Shown: positions 25,419-34,478 of the stretch, in pieces | How the letters are laid out: each line of letters begins with the position of its first letter | How positions within the stretch are numbered: position 1 is the first letter of the stretch | DNA from: Halomonas eurihalina | GTDB taxonomy: Bacteria; Pseudomonadota; Gammaproteobacteria; Pseudomonadales; Halomonadaceae | Length of the DNA stretch: 46,801 nt | Assembly (NCBI RefSeq): GCF_008274785.1 | Contig: NZ_VTPU01000023.1 | Location: 1-46,801, forward strand | Direction: 5' to 3' | Program-made: the position numbers and the translations under genes | Notes under the pieces: generated by a model | Seen by the model: the letters and a program-made list of their open reading frames with translations, nothing else | What the model was told of the DNA's origin: nothing | Databases searched by the model: none

Positions 25419-26519
25419 ATGAAAAAGACACTGTTAGCGACTGCCATCGCCGGTGCCATGGCTGCCTCCGGCGCCCAGGCTGCCACCGTCTATAACCAGG
25501 ACGGCACCAAGCTCGACATCTACGGTAACGTCCAGATCGGTTTCCGTAACATCGAGGTGGGCCAGGACAATGGCTCCGTTCAGACCGAAAACGACGTTTT
25601 CGACAACGGTTCCACCATCGGCTTCGCCGCTGAGCATGTCATCTATGATGGCCTGACCGGCTACATGAAGATCGAATTCGACGACTTCAAAGCCGACGAG
25701 ATGAAGACCGCAGGTCGTGATGCCGGTGACACTGCCTATGTCGGCCTGAAGGGCAACTTCGGTGACGTCAAGCTGGGTTCCTACGACACCCTGATGGATG
25801 ACTGGATCCAGGATCCCGTCACCAACAACGAGTATTTCGACCTCAGCGACACCAGCGGCAGCGGTTCCTCTGACATTGCTGTCGGTGGCGAGGTCGAAAC
25901 CGATCAGCTGACCTATGTCTCTCCGTCTTTCAATGGCCTGGAACTGGCCATCGGCACCCAGTACAAGGGTGACATGGAAGAGGAGAACGTGACTGGTAAA
26001 GGCAATGCTTCCGTCTTCGGTGGCGCCAAGTATACCGTCGGCAACTTCTCCGTGGCCGCCATGTACGACAACCTCGATAACTACGAGGTGACGCAGACTG
26101 GCGTGGACAACAAGCAGGATTTCGGCGATCGCTATGGCGTGACTGGTCAGTACCAGTGGAACAGCCTGCGCGTCGCGCTCAAGTACGAGCGCTTTGACTC
26201 CGATCTCGATAATGTCGACTCGACCAACTTCTATGGTCTGGGTGCCCGTTATGGCTACGGCAACGGCGACATCTACGGCGCCTACCAGTACGTCGATGTC
26301 GGTGGTGACACCTTCGGCAATGTCGTTAGCGATGTTGGTAGCGGCGATTCCCCGAGTGATACTGCCTCGGATCGTGGCGACGACACCTACAACGAGTTCA
26401 TCATCGGTGGTACCTACAACATCTCCGATGCCATGTATACTTGGGTCGAAGCCGCCTTCTACGATCGCGAAGAAGATGAAGGCGACGGTGTTGCTGCCGG
26501 TGTGACCTACATGTTCTAA
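25419..26519 (+). CDS. Outer-membrane general porin (OmpC/porin_4-like)
   Basis: The 366-residue beta-barrel precursor has a signal peptide MKKTLLATAIAGAMAASGAQA with cleavage before ATVYNQ. It then has repeated amphipathic strands with alternating aromatic/Gly patterns, starting KLDIYGNVQIGF, and ends VAAGVTYMF with the C-terminal Phe recognised by the BAM complex. The loops are rich in Asp and Glu, consistent with a marine or halophilic lifestyle. AAGGAAG lies about 6 bp before the ATG. The gene is monocistronic, with its own promoter and terminator. Confidence 0.93.
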   Translation: MKKTLLATAIAGAMAASGAQAATVYNQDGTKLDIYGNVQIGFRNIEVGQDNGSVQTENDVFDNGSTIGFAAEHVIYDGLTGYMKIEFDDFKADEMKTAGRDAGDTAYVGLKGNFGDVKLGSYDTLMDDWIQDPVTNNEYFDLSDTSGSGSSDIAVGGEVETDQLTYVSPSFNGLELAIGTQYKGDMEEENVTGKGNASVFGGAKYTVGNFSVAAMYDNLDNYEVTQTGVDNKQDFGDRYGVTGQYQWNSLRVALKYERFDSDLDNVDSTNFYGLGARYGYGNGDIYGAYQYVDVGGDTFGNVVSDVGSGDSPSDTASDRGDDTYNEFIIGGTYNISDAMYTWVEAAFYDREEDEGDGVAAGVTYMF

Positions 26520-26560
26520 ACCCCGGTTGCAGGGTAACCTGCCCGAAGGGTTGCAAAACG

Positions 26561-26590
26561 AAAGCCGATCCCCCGGGGTCGGCTTTTTTC
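26561..26590 (+). terminator. Intrinsic terminator of the porin gene
   Basis: AGCCGATCCC pairs with GGGGTCGGCT and is followed by T6 (26584-26589). It lies about 40 bp after the porin stop. Confidence 0.9.
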
Positions 26591-26619
26591 ATTGGCGAGA
26601 ATGACGCAAGCGAGGTTCC

Positions 26620-27687
26620 ATGAAACAGCCGATCGTAACCGCGGGTTTGCTGGCCCTGGGCTTGAGCCTTGTAGCCGTGCCGACGATGGCCAGCGAAACG
26701 CAGGACAGGTTCCGGGAAGAAGGAAAGGAAATGGACCTGACCGGCTTCTTCCAGGCGGAGACCGATGCCTATAGCCGCAGCTTCCTGTTCGGTGGTGTCA
26801 ACGAGCATGACTTTACCGTGGAGCAGGCCGGCACCTATCGGTTCACCAGCGATGTGACCGGAGGCTATTCCAACGACTACCGTATCGCTGCGGTACTGCT
26901 GGATAGCCAGGGCCAGGAGCTCGCGCGCACCCAGGCACTGGGACTGAACGGTGGTCTGCAACTTCAGACGGAACTCGAACCCGGCGACTATGTGCTGCGC
27001 GTCGAGGCCCAGCGTCCTGGAAGCCGAGGCAAGGCAGGCGATGCCTACTCCATCAAGGTGGCAGGGCTGGACGAACAAGGAAGGCGTGTCGAGAACGCCG
27101 TCGATGATGGCGGTAATATTCAGTTCGTCGGCGAGAACCGTTCGGGTGGCCGCTCGGTGTTCGTACGTGGCGACGATGCCGTGGCCACGGTGCGTGCCAA
27201 CAATGATGGCACGGCGGAGCGAGCGGCTGGCGCTGCGGCGGCGAGCGGTGCCGCCGCAGCGACCGGTGCGGCAGCAGGGGCTGTTGCTGGAGCGCAGGAG
27301 CATGACGAGGCGACGCCCGAGGCCAGCCAGACACAGCAGGCGTCATCCGAACAGGAAGGCTTCGAAACCATCGTCACCGATGTGAAGATCCGTGCCAAGG
27401 GCGAAGTGTTGACCTTCGATGTCGCTGAGCGCGGCACGATTGCCATCACCACTTCCACTTACCCGCCCGGCCAAGAGGATACCTACCGGCTCACCCTGGA
27501 GGTGCTGGATGAATCCGGTCGTGTCGTGGCCGAAGGTGCCGGAGAAGGCTTCGATGGTGATATCGACATGCAGACCGTGCTCGAGCCGGGACGCTATCGC
27601 GTTCAGGTACAGGGCCAGAAATTTGGCTCGGCGCATTCCGGCGTCAATAACTATGAGTTGAAGGTGGAGCAGCTCGACCGGCGTTGA
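26620..27687 (+). CDS. Periplasmic protein with two copies of a beta-sandwich domain
   Basis: I do not recognise a named family. The 355-residue product has a signal peptide (cleavage about TMA/SE, residue 25). Domain A (about 55-155) and domain B (about 250-355) resemble each other: FTVEQAGTYRFTSDV, then LQTELEPGDYVLRVEAQ, against LTFDVAERGTIAITTST, then MQTVLEPGRYRVQVQGQ. They look like pre-peptidase C-terminal-type beta-sandwiches. Between them lies an Ala/Gly run (about 204-225) and a Gln/Glu/Ser linker. There is no catalytic motif; a ligand- or envelope-binding role is a guess. Confidence 0.75.
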   Translation: MKQPIVTAGLLALGLSLVAVPTMASETQDRFREEGKEMDLTGFFQAETDAYSRSFLFGGVNEHDFTVEQAGTYRFTSDVTGGYSNDYRIAAVLLDSQGQELARTQALGLNGGLQLQTELEPGDYVLRVEAQRPGSRGKAGDAYSIKVAGLDEQGRRVENAVDDGGNIQFVGENRSGGRSVFVRGDDAVATVRANNDGTAERAAGAAAASGAAAATGAAAGAVAGAQEHDEATPEASQTQQASSEQEGFETIVTDVKIRAKGEVLTFDVAERGTIAITTSTYPPGQEDTYRLTLEVLDESGRVVAEGAGEGFDGDIDMQTVLEPGRYRVQVQGQKFGSAHSGVNNYELKVEQLDRR

Positions 27688-27725
27688 TCGTCGGTCAGGG
27701 CCTGGGACATCCACTGGTCATGCGT

Positions 27726-27762
27726 ATCGGCATCCCGGCCGGTGATCGGGATGCCGATGTTT
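27726..27762 (+). terminator. Terminator-like hairpin after the duplicated-domain gene
   Basis: A perfect 12-bp stem, ATCGGCATCCCG (27726-27737) with CGGGATGCCGAT (27747-27758), loop of 9 nt, is followed by a weak T-run (GTTT). The T-run is short, so termination may be inefficient. Confidence 0.7.
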
Positions 27763-27906
27763 CCTGCTGGCATTGTGCCTCAACCCTGTACAAAAGAGGG
27801 AAAGGCTTGCCGGTCTGGCGGGAGATGTCAGGCTATTGCCCCGATAGGTGCGGAACGGCTTGTCTTCCTGGAGTGATCGAGATGGCCCTTGTCGAGAGGA
27901 GGTGAG

Positions 27907-29889
27907 ATGCCGTCGTGTTTCTCCCGTTATCTTCATGGGGCGTTGTCACTCAAGGGGCGGTTGTTACTGGGCCTGCTGGTTACCTGGGGCGTGGTCGTGG
28001 CCTTGTTGCTGGGTCTTGGCTGGCGCTCCGGCGAGACGTTGGTCGGTGAGTCCAGTCGTACTCATCTGCGCTATGAAGTTCGGCTGATTGCCGATGAATT
28101 GACCCAGCAAGTGGATTCGAGGCTGTCGGCGCTGGAGCGTCTGGCAGCCCGGCTGGATGCCATAGACACCAATGGTGGGGCGCGCGGTGCCCTGCGCCAG
28201 AGCGATGCTCTTCTCGAATGGTTCGATGGTCTGGTGATCATCGATGCCGAAGGTCGCGTCGTCTCCGATTGGCCGGAGGTCGAGCGCCGAGCAGGGTTGA
28301 ATATCGAGGATCGTGAATACTTCCGGCATGTCAGGGCCTTCAAGCGCCCGTATGTCAGCGAGCCTCTCCATGGGCGGGCCAGTGACGTCCCGCTGGTGGT
28401 GTTCATGGCGCCACGCCTGGACGAAAACGGCACCTTTCAGGGGTTGGTCGGCGGTATCGTCAATATCCGCGGAGGTGGCCTCTTCAACCGATTGGATCGC
28501 ATTCGCTTGGGAGCCGAGGGAGAGGCCGTCGTCGTCACGTCATCCGGCAGGGTTCTCTATCATCCCGATGATTCGCTGGTGCTCGATTCTGTTCCCGACC
28601 CGCAGGACAACCCATGGGTGAATCTAGCGCTGGATGGTTGGGAAGGCGAGGCACTTGGCACACTGTTCAGCGGTGACATGGCCTACCAGGCATATCGCCA
28701 GATATGGCCGGCGAACTGGGTTGTCGGGGTCGTCCTGCCCAGGTCTCAGGCCATGTCGCCCTTGTGGGAGTGGGTGAGCCGGCTGGGTTGGTGGGCGTTG
28801 CTGGTTGCCAGCTTGCTGATGCCCGTCATGGGATGGCTGGTCTGGTTAGCATTGCGCCCACTTTATCGGCTGGAGACGCAGATCGAGGAGGTCGGGCGTG
28901 GCCGTCGCTCCCGGGTTGCCCTGACAACGCGGATGCAGGAGCTGCAGCGTGTCGCGCGGACCTTCAATCGGGTTGAGGTAGAGCGCGAGCACGCGATCGC
29001 CCGACTGCAGGAGCGCCAGGCCTTTCTCGATGCCACGCTATCCTCGTCGCCGGTCGGTATCTTCGTGACCGATCGAGACGGTGAGGTGTCCTATGTCAAT
29101 CCGGCACTGGTTGAGCTGAGTGGTCTTGATCCCGAGGAGCATCAGGCTGCGGCATGGGTAGAGCGCATTCACGCCGACGATCGGCAGTCGGCGCTGGACC
29201 TGTGGCAATACAGCCTGGACAGAGGCGACGATTATCTCCAGCAGTATCGTTTTCATCGCTGTGGCGGCGAGCAGCTCTGGCTCGAAGTGCACGCTAGGCG
29301 AGTTGCGTCCGGCAATACCTATCTGGGGTTCGTGGGGACGGTGAAGGATATTACCGAGCGGCGCGAGGAAGAGGCGCTGCGCCAATGGGAGGCAGAGCAT
29401 GACCCGCTGACCGGCCTGCTCAATCGCCGCGGCCTGGAGCGTCGCCTGGAGGAAGCGCTGGCCGACTGGCGCAAGACCGGTACGCCCTCGGTGCTGCTGA
29501 TCTTCGATCTGGACCGTTTCAAGCCGATCAATGACATTGGTGGCCATGCTATGGGCGATGAGATGTTATGCCGAGTTGCCCGGGAACTCTCGCGGACGGT
29601 TCGCCGCAGTGATCATGTCGCTCGCCAGGGCGGTGACGAGTTCGCGGTACTGTTGCCGAGCTGTTCCTTCGAACGAGCGCGGGAAATTGCTGAAGCGCTT
29701 CGCGAGACTATCCGCGAACTACAGGTCGCTCACGAGGACCGAGTATTCAGCGTGACCCTGAGCATGGGTGTAACTTGCTTCGAGCGTGGTGATCAGCGCA
29801 TCAGCGGCGTGATGCAGCGAGCAGACGCCGCCAGCTATCGTGCCAAGCGCATGGGGGGCGATTGGGTGATCATGCATGGGGAAGCATGA
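27907..29889 (+). CDS. Cache-PAS-GGDEF diguanylate cyclase
   Basis: This membrane sensor makes cyclic-di-GMP from two GTP. Of 660 residues, TM1 lies near 14-36, a periplasmic double-Cache sensor follows (about 40-275), TM2 is near 292-315, a short HAMP-like linker and a PAS domain (about 365-480) come next, and then the GGDEF domain (about 490-655). The catalytic motif is an intact GGDEF at 575-579. The inhibitory RxxD (RRSD) sits exactly five residues before it, so product feedback is expected. There is no EAL domain. ATG 27907 has a near-perfect AGGAGGTGA SD. The ligand is unknown. Confidence 0.93.
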   Translation: MPSCFSRYLHGALSLKGRLLLGLLVTWGVVVALLLGLGWRSGETLVGESSRTHLRYEVRLIADELTQQVDSRLSALERLAARLDAIDTNGGARGALRQSDALLEWFDGLVIIDAEGRVVSDWPEVERRAGLNIEDREYFRHVRAFKRPYVSEPLHGRASDVPLVVFMAPRLDENGTFQGLVGGIVNIRGGGLFNRLDRIRLGAEGEAVVVTSSGRVLYHPDDSLVLDSVPDPQDNPWVNLALDGWEGEALGTLFSGDMAYQAYRQIWPANWVVGVVLPRSQAMSPLWEWVSRLGWWALLVASLLMPVMGWLVWLALRPLYRLETQIEEVGRGRRSRVALTTRMQELQRVARTFNRVEVEREHAIARLQERQAFLDATLSSSPVGIFVTDRDGEVSYVNPALVELSGLDPEEHQAAAWVERIHADDRQSALDLWQYSLDRGDDYLQQYRFHRCGGEQLWLEVHARRVASGNTYLGFVGTVKDITERREEEALRQWEAEHDPLTGLLNRRGLERRLEEALADWRKTGTPSVLLIFDLDRFKPINDIGGHAMGDEMLCRVARELSRTVRRSDHVARQGGDEFAVLLPSCSFERAREIAEALRETIRELQVAHEDRVFSVTLSMGVTCFERGDQRISGVMQRADAASYRAKRMGGDWVIMHGEA

Positions 29890-29893
29890 CGGA

Positions 29894-29970
29894 TGGCGCC
29901 CTCTGCAGGATTTGAACCTGCGACCTGCCGCTTAGGAGGCGGCTGCTCTATCCTGCTGAGCTAAGAGGGC
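29894..29970 (-). tRNA. tRNA-Arg(CCT)
   Basis: This is a 77-nt gene on the minus strand. The acceptor GCCCTCT/AGAGGGC, D arm GCTCAGCAGGATAGAGC and anticodon stem GCCGC/GCGGC around CTCCTAA give anticodon CCT (reads AGG). The T arm carries TTCAAAT. Discriminator G and CCA are encoded. A TATACT box on the minus strand (29994-29999) is a possible -10. It lies between the diguanylate cyclase and cmoM and is antisense to both. Confidence 0.96.
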
Positions 29971-30074
29971 GGGGCCAGCTTAAAACGGGCCATAGTATAA
30001 GCGCCTGACCGGGCAAGATAAACCCGCCGCGGCCATGAGTTGTTCGGCATTCTCGGTTAAAATACCGTCCATTC

Positions 30075-30896
30075 ATGCACACGACGGGAATGACCGGTAT
30101 CGCGACACATCTATCGCCGGACGGTGATCGCTATTTCGATGGCATGGCCGACAAGTTCGCCGACAGCCTCTACGGCAAATCGCGCGGTGAACTACGCTTG
30201 GCCCTGCTCGATCGCCTGTTACCCGAGATGCTGACGCTCGACGGCCAGCCGGCCCTGGATGTCGGCGGTGGCCTTGGCCAGTTGTCCGGCTGGCTGGCGG
30301 AGCGCGGACATGAGGTGACGCTATGCGAGCCCGCCGATGACATGCTGCGGCGAGCACGCGAGTCGCTTGCCGGCACCTCGGTGTCAGCGCTGCCGTTGCC
30401 GCTCCAGGCATTGCCCGAGCAGGTGCCCGGCCCCTGGCCATTGATCACCTGTCATGCCGTGCTCGAGTGGATGGCCGACCCGCGTGCCGCTCTTGCCATC
30501 CTGGCGCGCTTGCTGGCGCCGCAGGGGCAGCTGTCGTTGATGGTCTTCAATTATGACGCCCTGCGTTTCTCCAATGTGGTCAAGGGCAATCTCGACCGCG
30601 TGCTGGCCGACCGGCTGGCCGGTCAGGGGCGCGGCAAGCGGCTGACGCCCATCTCGCCGTTGCGTCATGACGAGATCCTCGCCTGGGCCGGGGAGAATGG
30701 TCTGGCCGTCACGCATTGCGCCGGGGTGCGGATCTTTCACGACTACCTGCAGGATCCACCGGCCGACGACGAGCAATGCCGCAAGTTGCTCGAGCTCGAG
30801 TGGCGTTACAGTCGCAGTGAACCGTATTGGCGGCTGGGCCGTTATTTGCTCTATACCTTGCGCGCCGTTCCTGCCAATACCGAGGAAACGCTTTGA
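30075..30896 (+). CDS. cmoM: tRNA 5-carboxymethoxyuridine methyltransferase CmoM
   Basis: CmoM (SmtA) methylates cmo5U34 to mcmo5U34 on certain tRNAs, using SAM. The 273-residue product has FDGMADKFADSLYGKSRGELR near the start, the SAM-binding ALDVGGGLGQLSGWLAERGHEV (about 57-78) and the CmoM-typical HAVLEWMADPR, VRIFHDYLQ and LELEWRYSRSEPYWRLGRY. Start is ATG 30075 or 30090; neither has a good SD. It overlaps rsmC by one base. The pathway's other enzymes, CmoA and CmoB, lie 8 kb away at 38.1-39.9 kb. Confidence 0.93.
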   Translation: MHTTGMTGIATHLSPDGDRYFDGMADKFADSLYGKSRGELRLALLDRLLPEMLTLDGQPALDVGGGLGQLSGWLAERGHEVTLCEPADDMLRRARESLAGTSVSALPLPLQALPEQVPGPWPLITCHAVLEWMADPRAALAILARLLAPQGQLSLMVFNYDALRFSNVVKGNLDRVLADRLAGQGRGKRLTPISPLRHDEILAWAGENGLAVTHCAGVRIFHDYLQDPPADDEQCRKLLELEWRYSRSEPYWRLGRYLLYTLRAVPANTEETL

Positions 30897-31885
30897 TGAG
30901 TGCCGAAACGCCTGTCTGCCAACTGCTTGAGCGCCAGTCGACCGATTATCGTGGCTGGCTGTGGGTGGCGCCGCCCCAGGACCGCTGGCTGGAGGAGGGC
31001 GAAGGTCATCTGCTGTCCGCCGATCAGACGCTGCTCTCGGCATGGCGCGAGGGCGGCAGGGGGGCTAGTTCTCCCTTCGCGGTGGACGAGCTGGCACCGG
31101 AGGGCGTGGTGCTGTTCTGGCCCAAGGCACACGCCCAGGGTGAGTGGTGGCTGCTGTGGCTGTGCGCTCGGCTAACGCCGGGAACACCGCTGCACGTCGT
31201 CGGCGAGAACCAGGGCGGCATCAAGCGCGTGCTCAAGGTGCTGGCCGCGCTGGGGCTTGGCTGTCGAAAGGTGGACAGCGCTCGCCGGTGCAGCCTGTTC
31301 GCCTCACGGCTGGATCGGGTCGATATCGATCCGGATGCCGCCTGGACGAGCTTCGAGGCCGAAGGGCTGACGCTGGTCAGCCATCCCGGCGTGTTTGGTC
31401 ACGGCAAGCTGGATGACGGCACCCGATTGTTGCTGGCGCGGCTGGCGTCATGCCTGCCGGACCAAGGCAGGGTACTGGACATGGGGTGCGGCGACGGGAT
31501 CATCGCCGCCTGGCTGGCGCGGCGCGGGCTCGCGGTGACGGCGGCGGACGTCAATGGCTTCGCGGTGGAGGCGACCCGGCGGACCCTGGCGACGAATGGC
31601 CTGGAAGGAGAGGTGTTTCACAGCGATGTCTATGCCGGCCTGCCCTCGGCGCGTTTCGATGCCATCGTCAGCAACCCGCCGTTCCATCAGGAGCGTGCCG
31701 TCGACTACGGTCCCGCCGGGCGGCTGATCGCCGGTGCTCCCGAGCGCCTTGAACCGGGTGGCCAGCTCGTGATGGTCGCCAATGCCTTCCTGCCGTATCC
31801 GGACCTGCTGGAACGCGCCTTCGGCGGCTTCGAGATCCTCGCCGACGACCGTCGTTTCCGGGTCTATCGGGCGGTCAAGCGCTGA
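30896..31885 (+). CDS. rsmC: 16S rRNA (guanine-1207-N2)-methyltransferase RsmC
   Basis: RsmC makes m2G1207 in 16S rRNA. The 329-residue protein has the degenerate N-terminal methyltransferase-like half and an active C-terminal half with SAM motif VLDMGCGDGIIAAWLARRG (about 194-212) and catalytic NPPFH near 260. ATG 30896 shares its A with the TGA stop of cmoM and has CGAGGAA about 10 bp upstream. A heptad array starts 10 bp after its stop, between it and convergent greB. Confidence 0.93.
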   Translation: MSAETPVCQLLERQSTDYRGWLWVAPPQDRWLEEGEGHLLSADQTLLSAWREGGRGASSPFAVDELAPEGVVLFWPKAHAQGEWWLLWLCARLTPGTPLHVVGENQGGIKRVLKVLAALGLGCRKVDSARRCSLFASRLDRVDIDPDAAWTSFEAEGLTLVSHPGVFGHGKLDDGTRLLLARLASCLPDQGRVLDMGCGDGIIAAWLARRGLAVTAADVNGFAVEATRRTLATNGLEGEVFHSDVYAGLPSARFDAIVSNPPFHQERAVDYGPAGRLIAGAPERLEPGGQLVMVANAFLPYPDLLERAFGGFEILADDRRFRVYRAVKR

Positions 31886-31895
31886 TCCTGCATGC

Positions 31896-31951
31896 GAGCT
31901 TCGAGCTTCGCATCTCGTGGCTCGTATCTCGTGGCTCGTATCTCGCGAGCC
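31896..31951. repeat. Heptad array between convergent rsmC and greB
   Basis: Eight 7-mers are in exact register: GAGCTTC, GAGCTTC, GCATCTC, GTGGCTC, GTATCTC, GTGGCTC, GTATCTC, GCGAGCC. The lattice ends one base before the greB stop triplet (31952-31954). Most units here are in the opposite orientation (minus-strand GAGATAC and GAGCCAC). The second GAGCTTC pairs with GTGGCTC (6 of 7, one wobble) across GCATCTC as a one-heptad loop. No T-run is present. Confidence 0.9.
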
Positions 31952-32476
31952 TCAGGCCCGAGGATCGCGATAGTCGATCTCGGTGATCAGATAGGTCGTC
32001 TCGCCGCCGGGGGCGGCCACCGTTGCTTCGTCGTCGAGCCCTTTGCCGAGCAGGGCCTTGGCAAGCGGTGCGTCGACGCTGATCCAGTGCTTGCCAGTGT
32101 CGGTCTCGTCGTGTCCGACGATGCGTAGCCGTAGCTCCTCGCCATCCTCGTCCTCTAGTGTCACGAAGGCGCCGAAGAAGACCCGGTCGGTATCCGCCGG
32201 CAAGCGGTCGACGATCTGCAGCTCGTCCAGCCGCTTGGTCAGGTAGCGGATGCGCGCGATGACCCGGTTGAGCTCCTTCTTGTTGTAGGTGTAGTCGGCG
32301 TTCTCGCTGCGATCGCCCAGGGCGGCGGCTTCGCCCACCTTGGTAGACAGGGCGGGGCGCTTGACCCGCGACAGATGATCGAGGATGCCACGCAGGCGCT
32401 CGGCCCCCTCGGCGGTGATCAGATTGCTCTTGGGTTCCTGGCGCGGGTCCTTGGCGGGATCGCGCCAACGGGTCAT
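31952..32476 (-). CDS. greB: Transcription elongation factor GreB
   Basis: GreB rescues backtracked RNA polymerase by stimulating cleavage of the nascent 3' end. The 174-residue protein has the N-terminal coiled coil with the acidic tip GDRSENADY (about 71-79) and the C-terminal FKBP-like domain (about 100-170). The FFGAFVTLEDEDGEE sequence favours GreB over GreA. ATG 32476 is chosen for AAAGG 7 bp upstream; ATG 32491 is also possible. It runs toward rsmC. Confidence 0.93.
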   Translation of the reverse strand: MTRWRDPAKDPRQEPKSNLITAEGAERLRGILDHLSRVKRPALSTKVGEAAALGDRSENADYTYNKKELNRVIARIRYLTKRLDELQIVDRLPADTDRVFFGAFVTLEDEDGEELRLRIVGHDETDTGKHWISVDAPLAKALLGKGLDDEATVAAPGGETTYLITEIDYRDPRA

Positions 32477-32667
32477 GTTACGGCCTTTCATGAGTCGCGC
32501 CTCTTGCTCGTCGAAGGCCGCAACATACGCCATGGGTCCGTTGGTAGGCAATTGCTCCGATGTGCAGAAAACCGTGTCGGGGATGATTCAGGTGGAGACT
32601 TAATCAAACGTTCGTTACATTCTGAGATGAAGGGCCATTCCGATACTCATAATCCGAGGAGGCCGTT

Positions 32668-33303
32668 ATGTCGAAACGCCATCTGCTCGCCACCGCCCTG
32701 TGTTTGGGACTGGGCCTTGCGCCGGTCGTTCAGGCCTGGGAAAACGAAGTCTTTTCGCTGCGCAATCGTTGGGAGAACATCACCACCGCTATGGATGAGG
32801 CGCGCCGCGCCGATGCCTTGTCGTCGCTGGCCGGGGAGGCAGGGGCGCTGGCCGAGGCGAATCCCGACACCAGCGAGGTACTGGTTTGGCAGGGTATCAT
32901 CCTGGCTTCCCTGGCGCGGGAAGTCGGTGGGCTGGATGCCCTGGGGCCGGCCAAGGAAGCGCGCCGGGTGCTGGAACGTGCCATCGAGCTCGACTCGGAG
33001 GGGTATCAAGGTTCCGCCTATGTCACCCTGGGTGCGTTGTATGATCGAGCGCCCGGTTGGCCGGTGGCCTTCGGCAATGACGACACCGCTGAGCGGATGT
33101 TCCAGCGTGCCCTGGAAATCCGCCCCGATGGCATCGATGTCCACTACTACTATGCCGCCTTTCTGGCGGATGAAGGGCGCGACGAGCAAGCTCTGAAGCA
33201 CGCGCGTCGTGCCATGGAAGGGCAGGCTCGCGAAGGTCGACATGCGTCCGACGAGATACTGCGTCGTAAAGCGAAGGGCATGGTCGAGCGTCTGGAGGAT
33301 TAG
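32668..33303 (+). CDS. Periplasmic TPR-repeat protein
   Basis: The 211-residue product has a signal peptide (MSKRHLLATALCLGLGLAPVVQA, cleavage before WEN) and three or four TPR-like helix pairs (about 45-195). The clearest is FGNDDTAERMFQRALEIRPDGIDVHYYYAAFLADEGRDEQALKHARRAM. It resembles TPR proteins that accompany TRAP transporters (TatT-like), but no TRAP gene is nearby. A strong GAGGAGG lies 5 bp before the ATG. It is monocistronic and divergent from greB. Partner unknown. Confidence 0.8.
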   Translation: MSKRHLLATALCLGLGLAPVVQAWENEVFSLRNRWENITTAMDEARRADALSSLAGEAGALAEANPDTSEVLVWQGIILASLAREVGGLDALGPAKEARRVLERAIELDSEGYQGSAYVTLGALYDRAPGWPVAFGNDDTAERMFQRALEIRPDGIDVHYYYAAFLADEGRDEQALKHARRAMEGQAREGRHASDEILRRKAKGMVERLED

Positions 33304-33382
33304 GCGGGCATTGGCGGCGGTCCCATTGAGAACCTGCCTCGGGACCACGATAATGGGGCTTTCGCGAACACCGGAGGTCCGC

Positions 33383-34030
33383 ATGTCTCAGACCGATGCC
33401 GCCGATCCCTCTCATCGGTTGGCCAGCGCCGCTTTCGGCGTCGGCGATGTGGAGCTGATCGAACGCCGCTGCTTGCACGAGGGGTTCTTTCGTCTGGATG
33501 AGCTGCACCTGCGCCACCGCCTCTTCGAGGGTGGCTGGAGTGCGCCGGTGACGCGCGAGGTGCATCATCGCCATGACGCCGTGGGCGTGTTGCTCTACGA
33601 TGTGGAACGAGATGCCGTGGTCCTGGTGGAGCAGTTCCGTGCCGGGGCCATCGACGATCCTGATTCGCCGTGGAAACTCGAAATCGTCGCCGGCCTGGTA
33701 GAGCGCGGGGAAAGCGCCGTCGAGGTGGCGCGTCGCGAAGCCATGGAGGAGGCGGGCTGCCCGGTTGGTGAATTGATCGAGCTGCACACCTACTATCCCA
33801 GCCCCGGCGCCTGCGATGAGCAGGTGTCGCTGTTCTGCGGCCTGATCGACAGTCGCGGTCTGGGAGGCGTGCACGGGCTCGCCGAGGAGAACGAGGACAT
33901 TCGCGTGCATGTGCTATCGTTCGCTCGTGCCTGGGAACTCCTGCTGGCCGGGCGACTCGACAATGCCATGTGTCTGATCGCTTTCCACTGGCTGGCCTCG
34001 GAGCGGGCCTCACTGAGAGCAAGGAGGTAG
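33383..34030 (+). CDS. nudF: ADP-ribose pyrophosphatase NudF
   Basis: NudF hydrolyses ADP-ribose to AMP and ribose-5-phosphate. The 215-residue Nudix protein has the full box GLVERGESAVEVARREAMEEAGC (near 104-126) and the ADPRase proline YYPSPGACDE downstream. ATG 33383 has GGAGG 5 bp upstream; the frame is open further upstream inside the TPR gene, without support. First gene of nudF-yqiB-cpdA, the order known from E. coli. Confidence 0.94.
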   Translation: MSQTDAADPSHRLASAAFGVGDVELIERRCLHEGFFRLDELHLRHRLFEGGWSAPVTREVHHRHDAVGVLLYDVERDAVVLVEQFRAGAIDDPDSPWKLEIVAGLVERGESAVEVARREAMEEAGCPVGELIELHTYYPSPGACDEQVSLFCGLIDSRGLGGVHGLAEENEDIRVHVLSFARAWELLLAGRLDNAMCLIAFHWLASERASLRARR

Positions 34031-34031
34031 C

Positions 34032-34478
34032 GTGTCGAAAAGCGCCTATGTCACCGACTTGAAAGGCCTCCAGGGCGAGTGCACTGCCAACTATGTGCGC
34101 CTGACTCGCCTGCTGGGCGACCTGGAGGCTGGCGAGACCCGTGAGGTGGTGTTGGCCAACCATGGCCGGCGCCTCGGTGTGCTGTGCCTCAAGCTCCAGG
34201 AGCGTGCGCCCTATACCAGCATCGTGCGTGTCTCCCAGCGGGGCGTTCTCGACGCGGTACTGGAGACGCCGCAGATGCGCGTTCACCTCTATCACGACGT
34301 GCGCATGGCCGAAGTGACCGACTTCCAGCGGCAGCGGCATTTTGATGGTCGCTACCGCTACCCCAATTCCCGGATGCATCAGCCCGACGAGAAACTCCAG
34401 CTTAATCGTTTCCTCGGCGAGTGGCTGGATCACGGCCTGGCACATGGCCATTCCATCGATCTGCCCGAATTGCCTTGA
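34032..34478 (+). CDS. yqiB: DUF1249 protein YqiB
   Basis: The 148-residue protein is of unknown biochemical function, always small and often beside nudF and cpdA. It carries the DUF1249 pattern, with N-terminal CTANYVRLTRLL, VHLYHDVRMAEVTDFQ and a C-terminal LNRFLGEWLDHGL. GTG 34032 is preceded by a strong AAGGAGG. The nudF stop lies one base upstream and the cpdA ATG overlaps its stop, so all three are coupled. Confidence 0.9.
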   Translation: MSKSAYVTDLKGLQGECTANYVRLTRLLGDLEAGETREVVLANHGRRLGVLCLKLQERAPYTSIVRVSQRGVLDAVLETPQMRVHLYHDVRMAEVTDFQRQRHFDGRYRYPNSRMHQPDEKLQLNRFLGEWLDHGLAHGHSIDLPELP

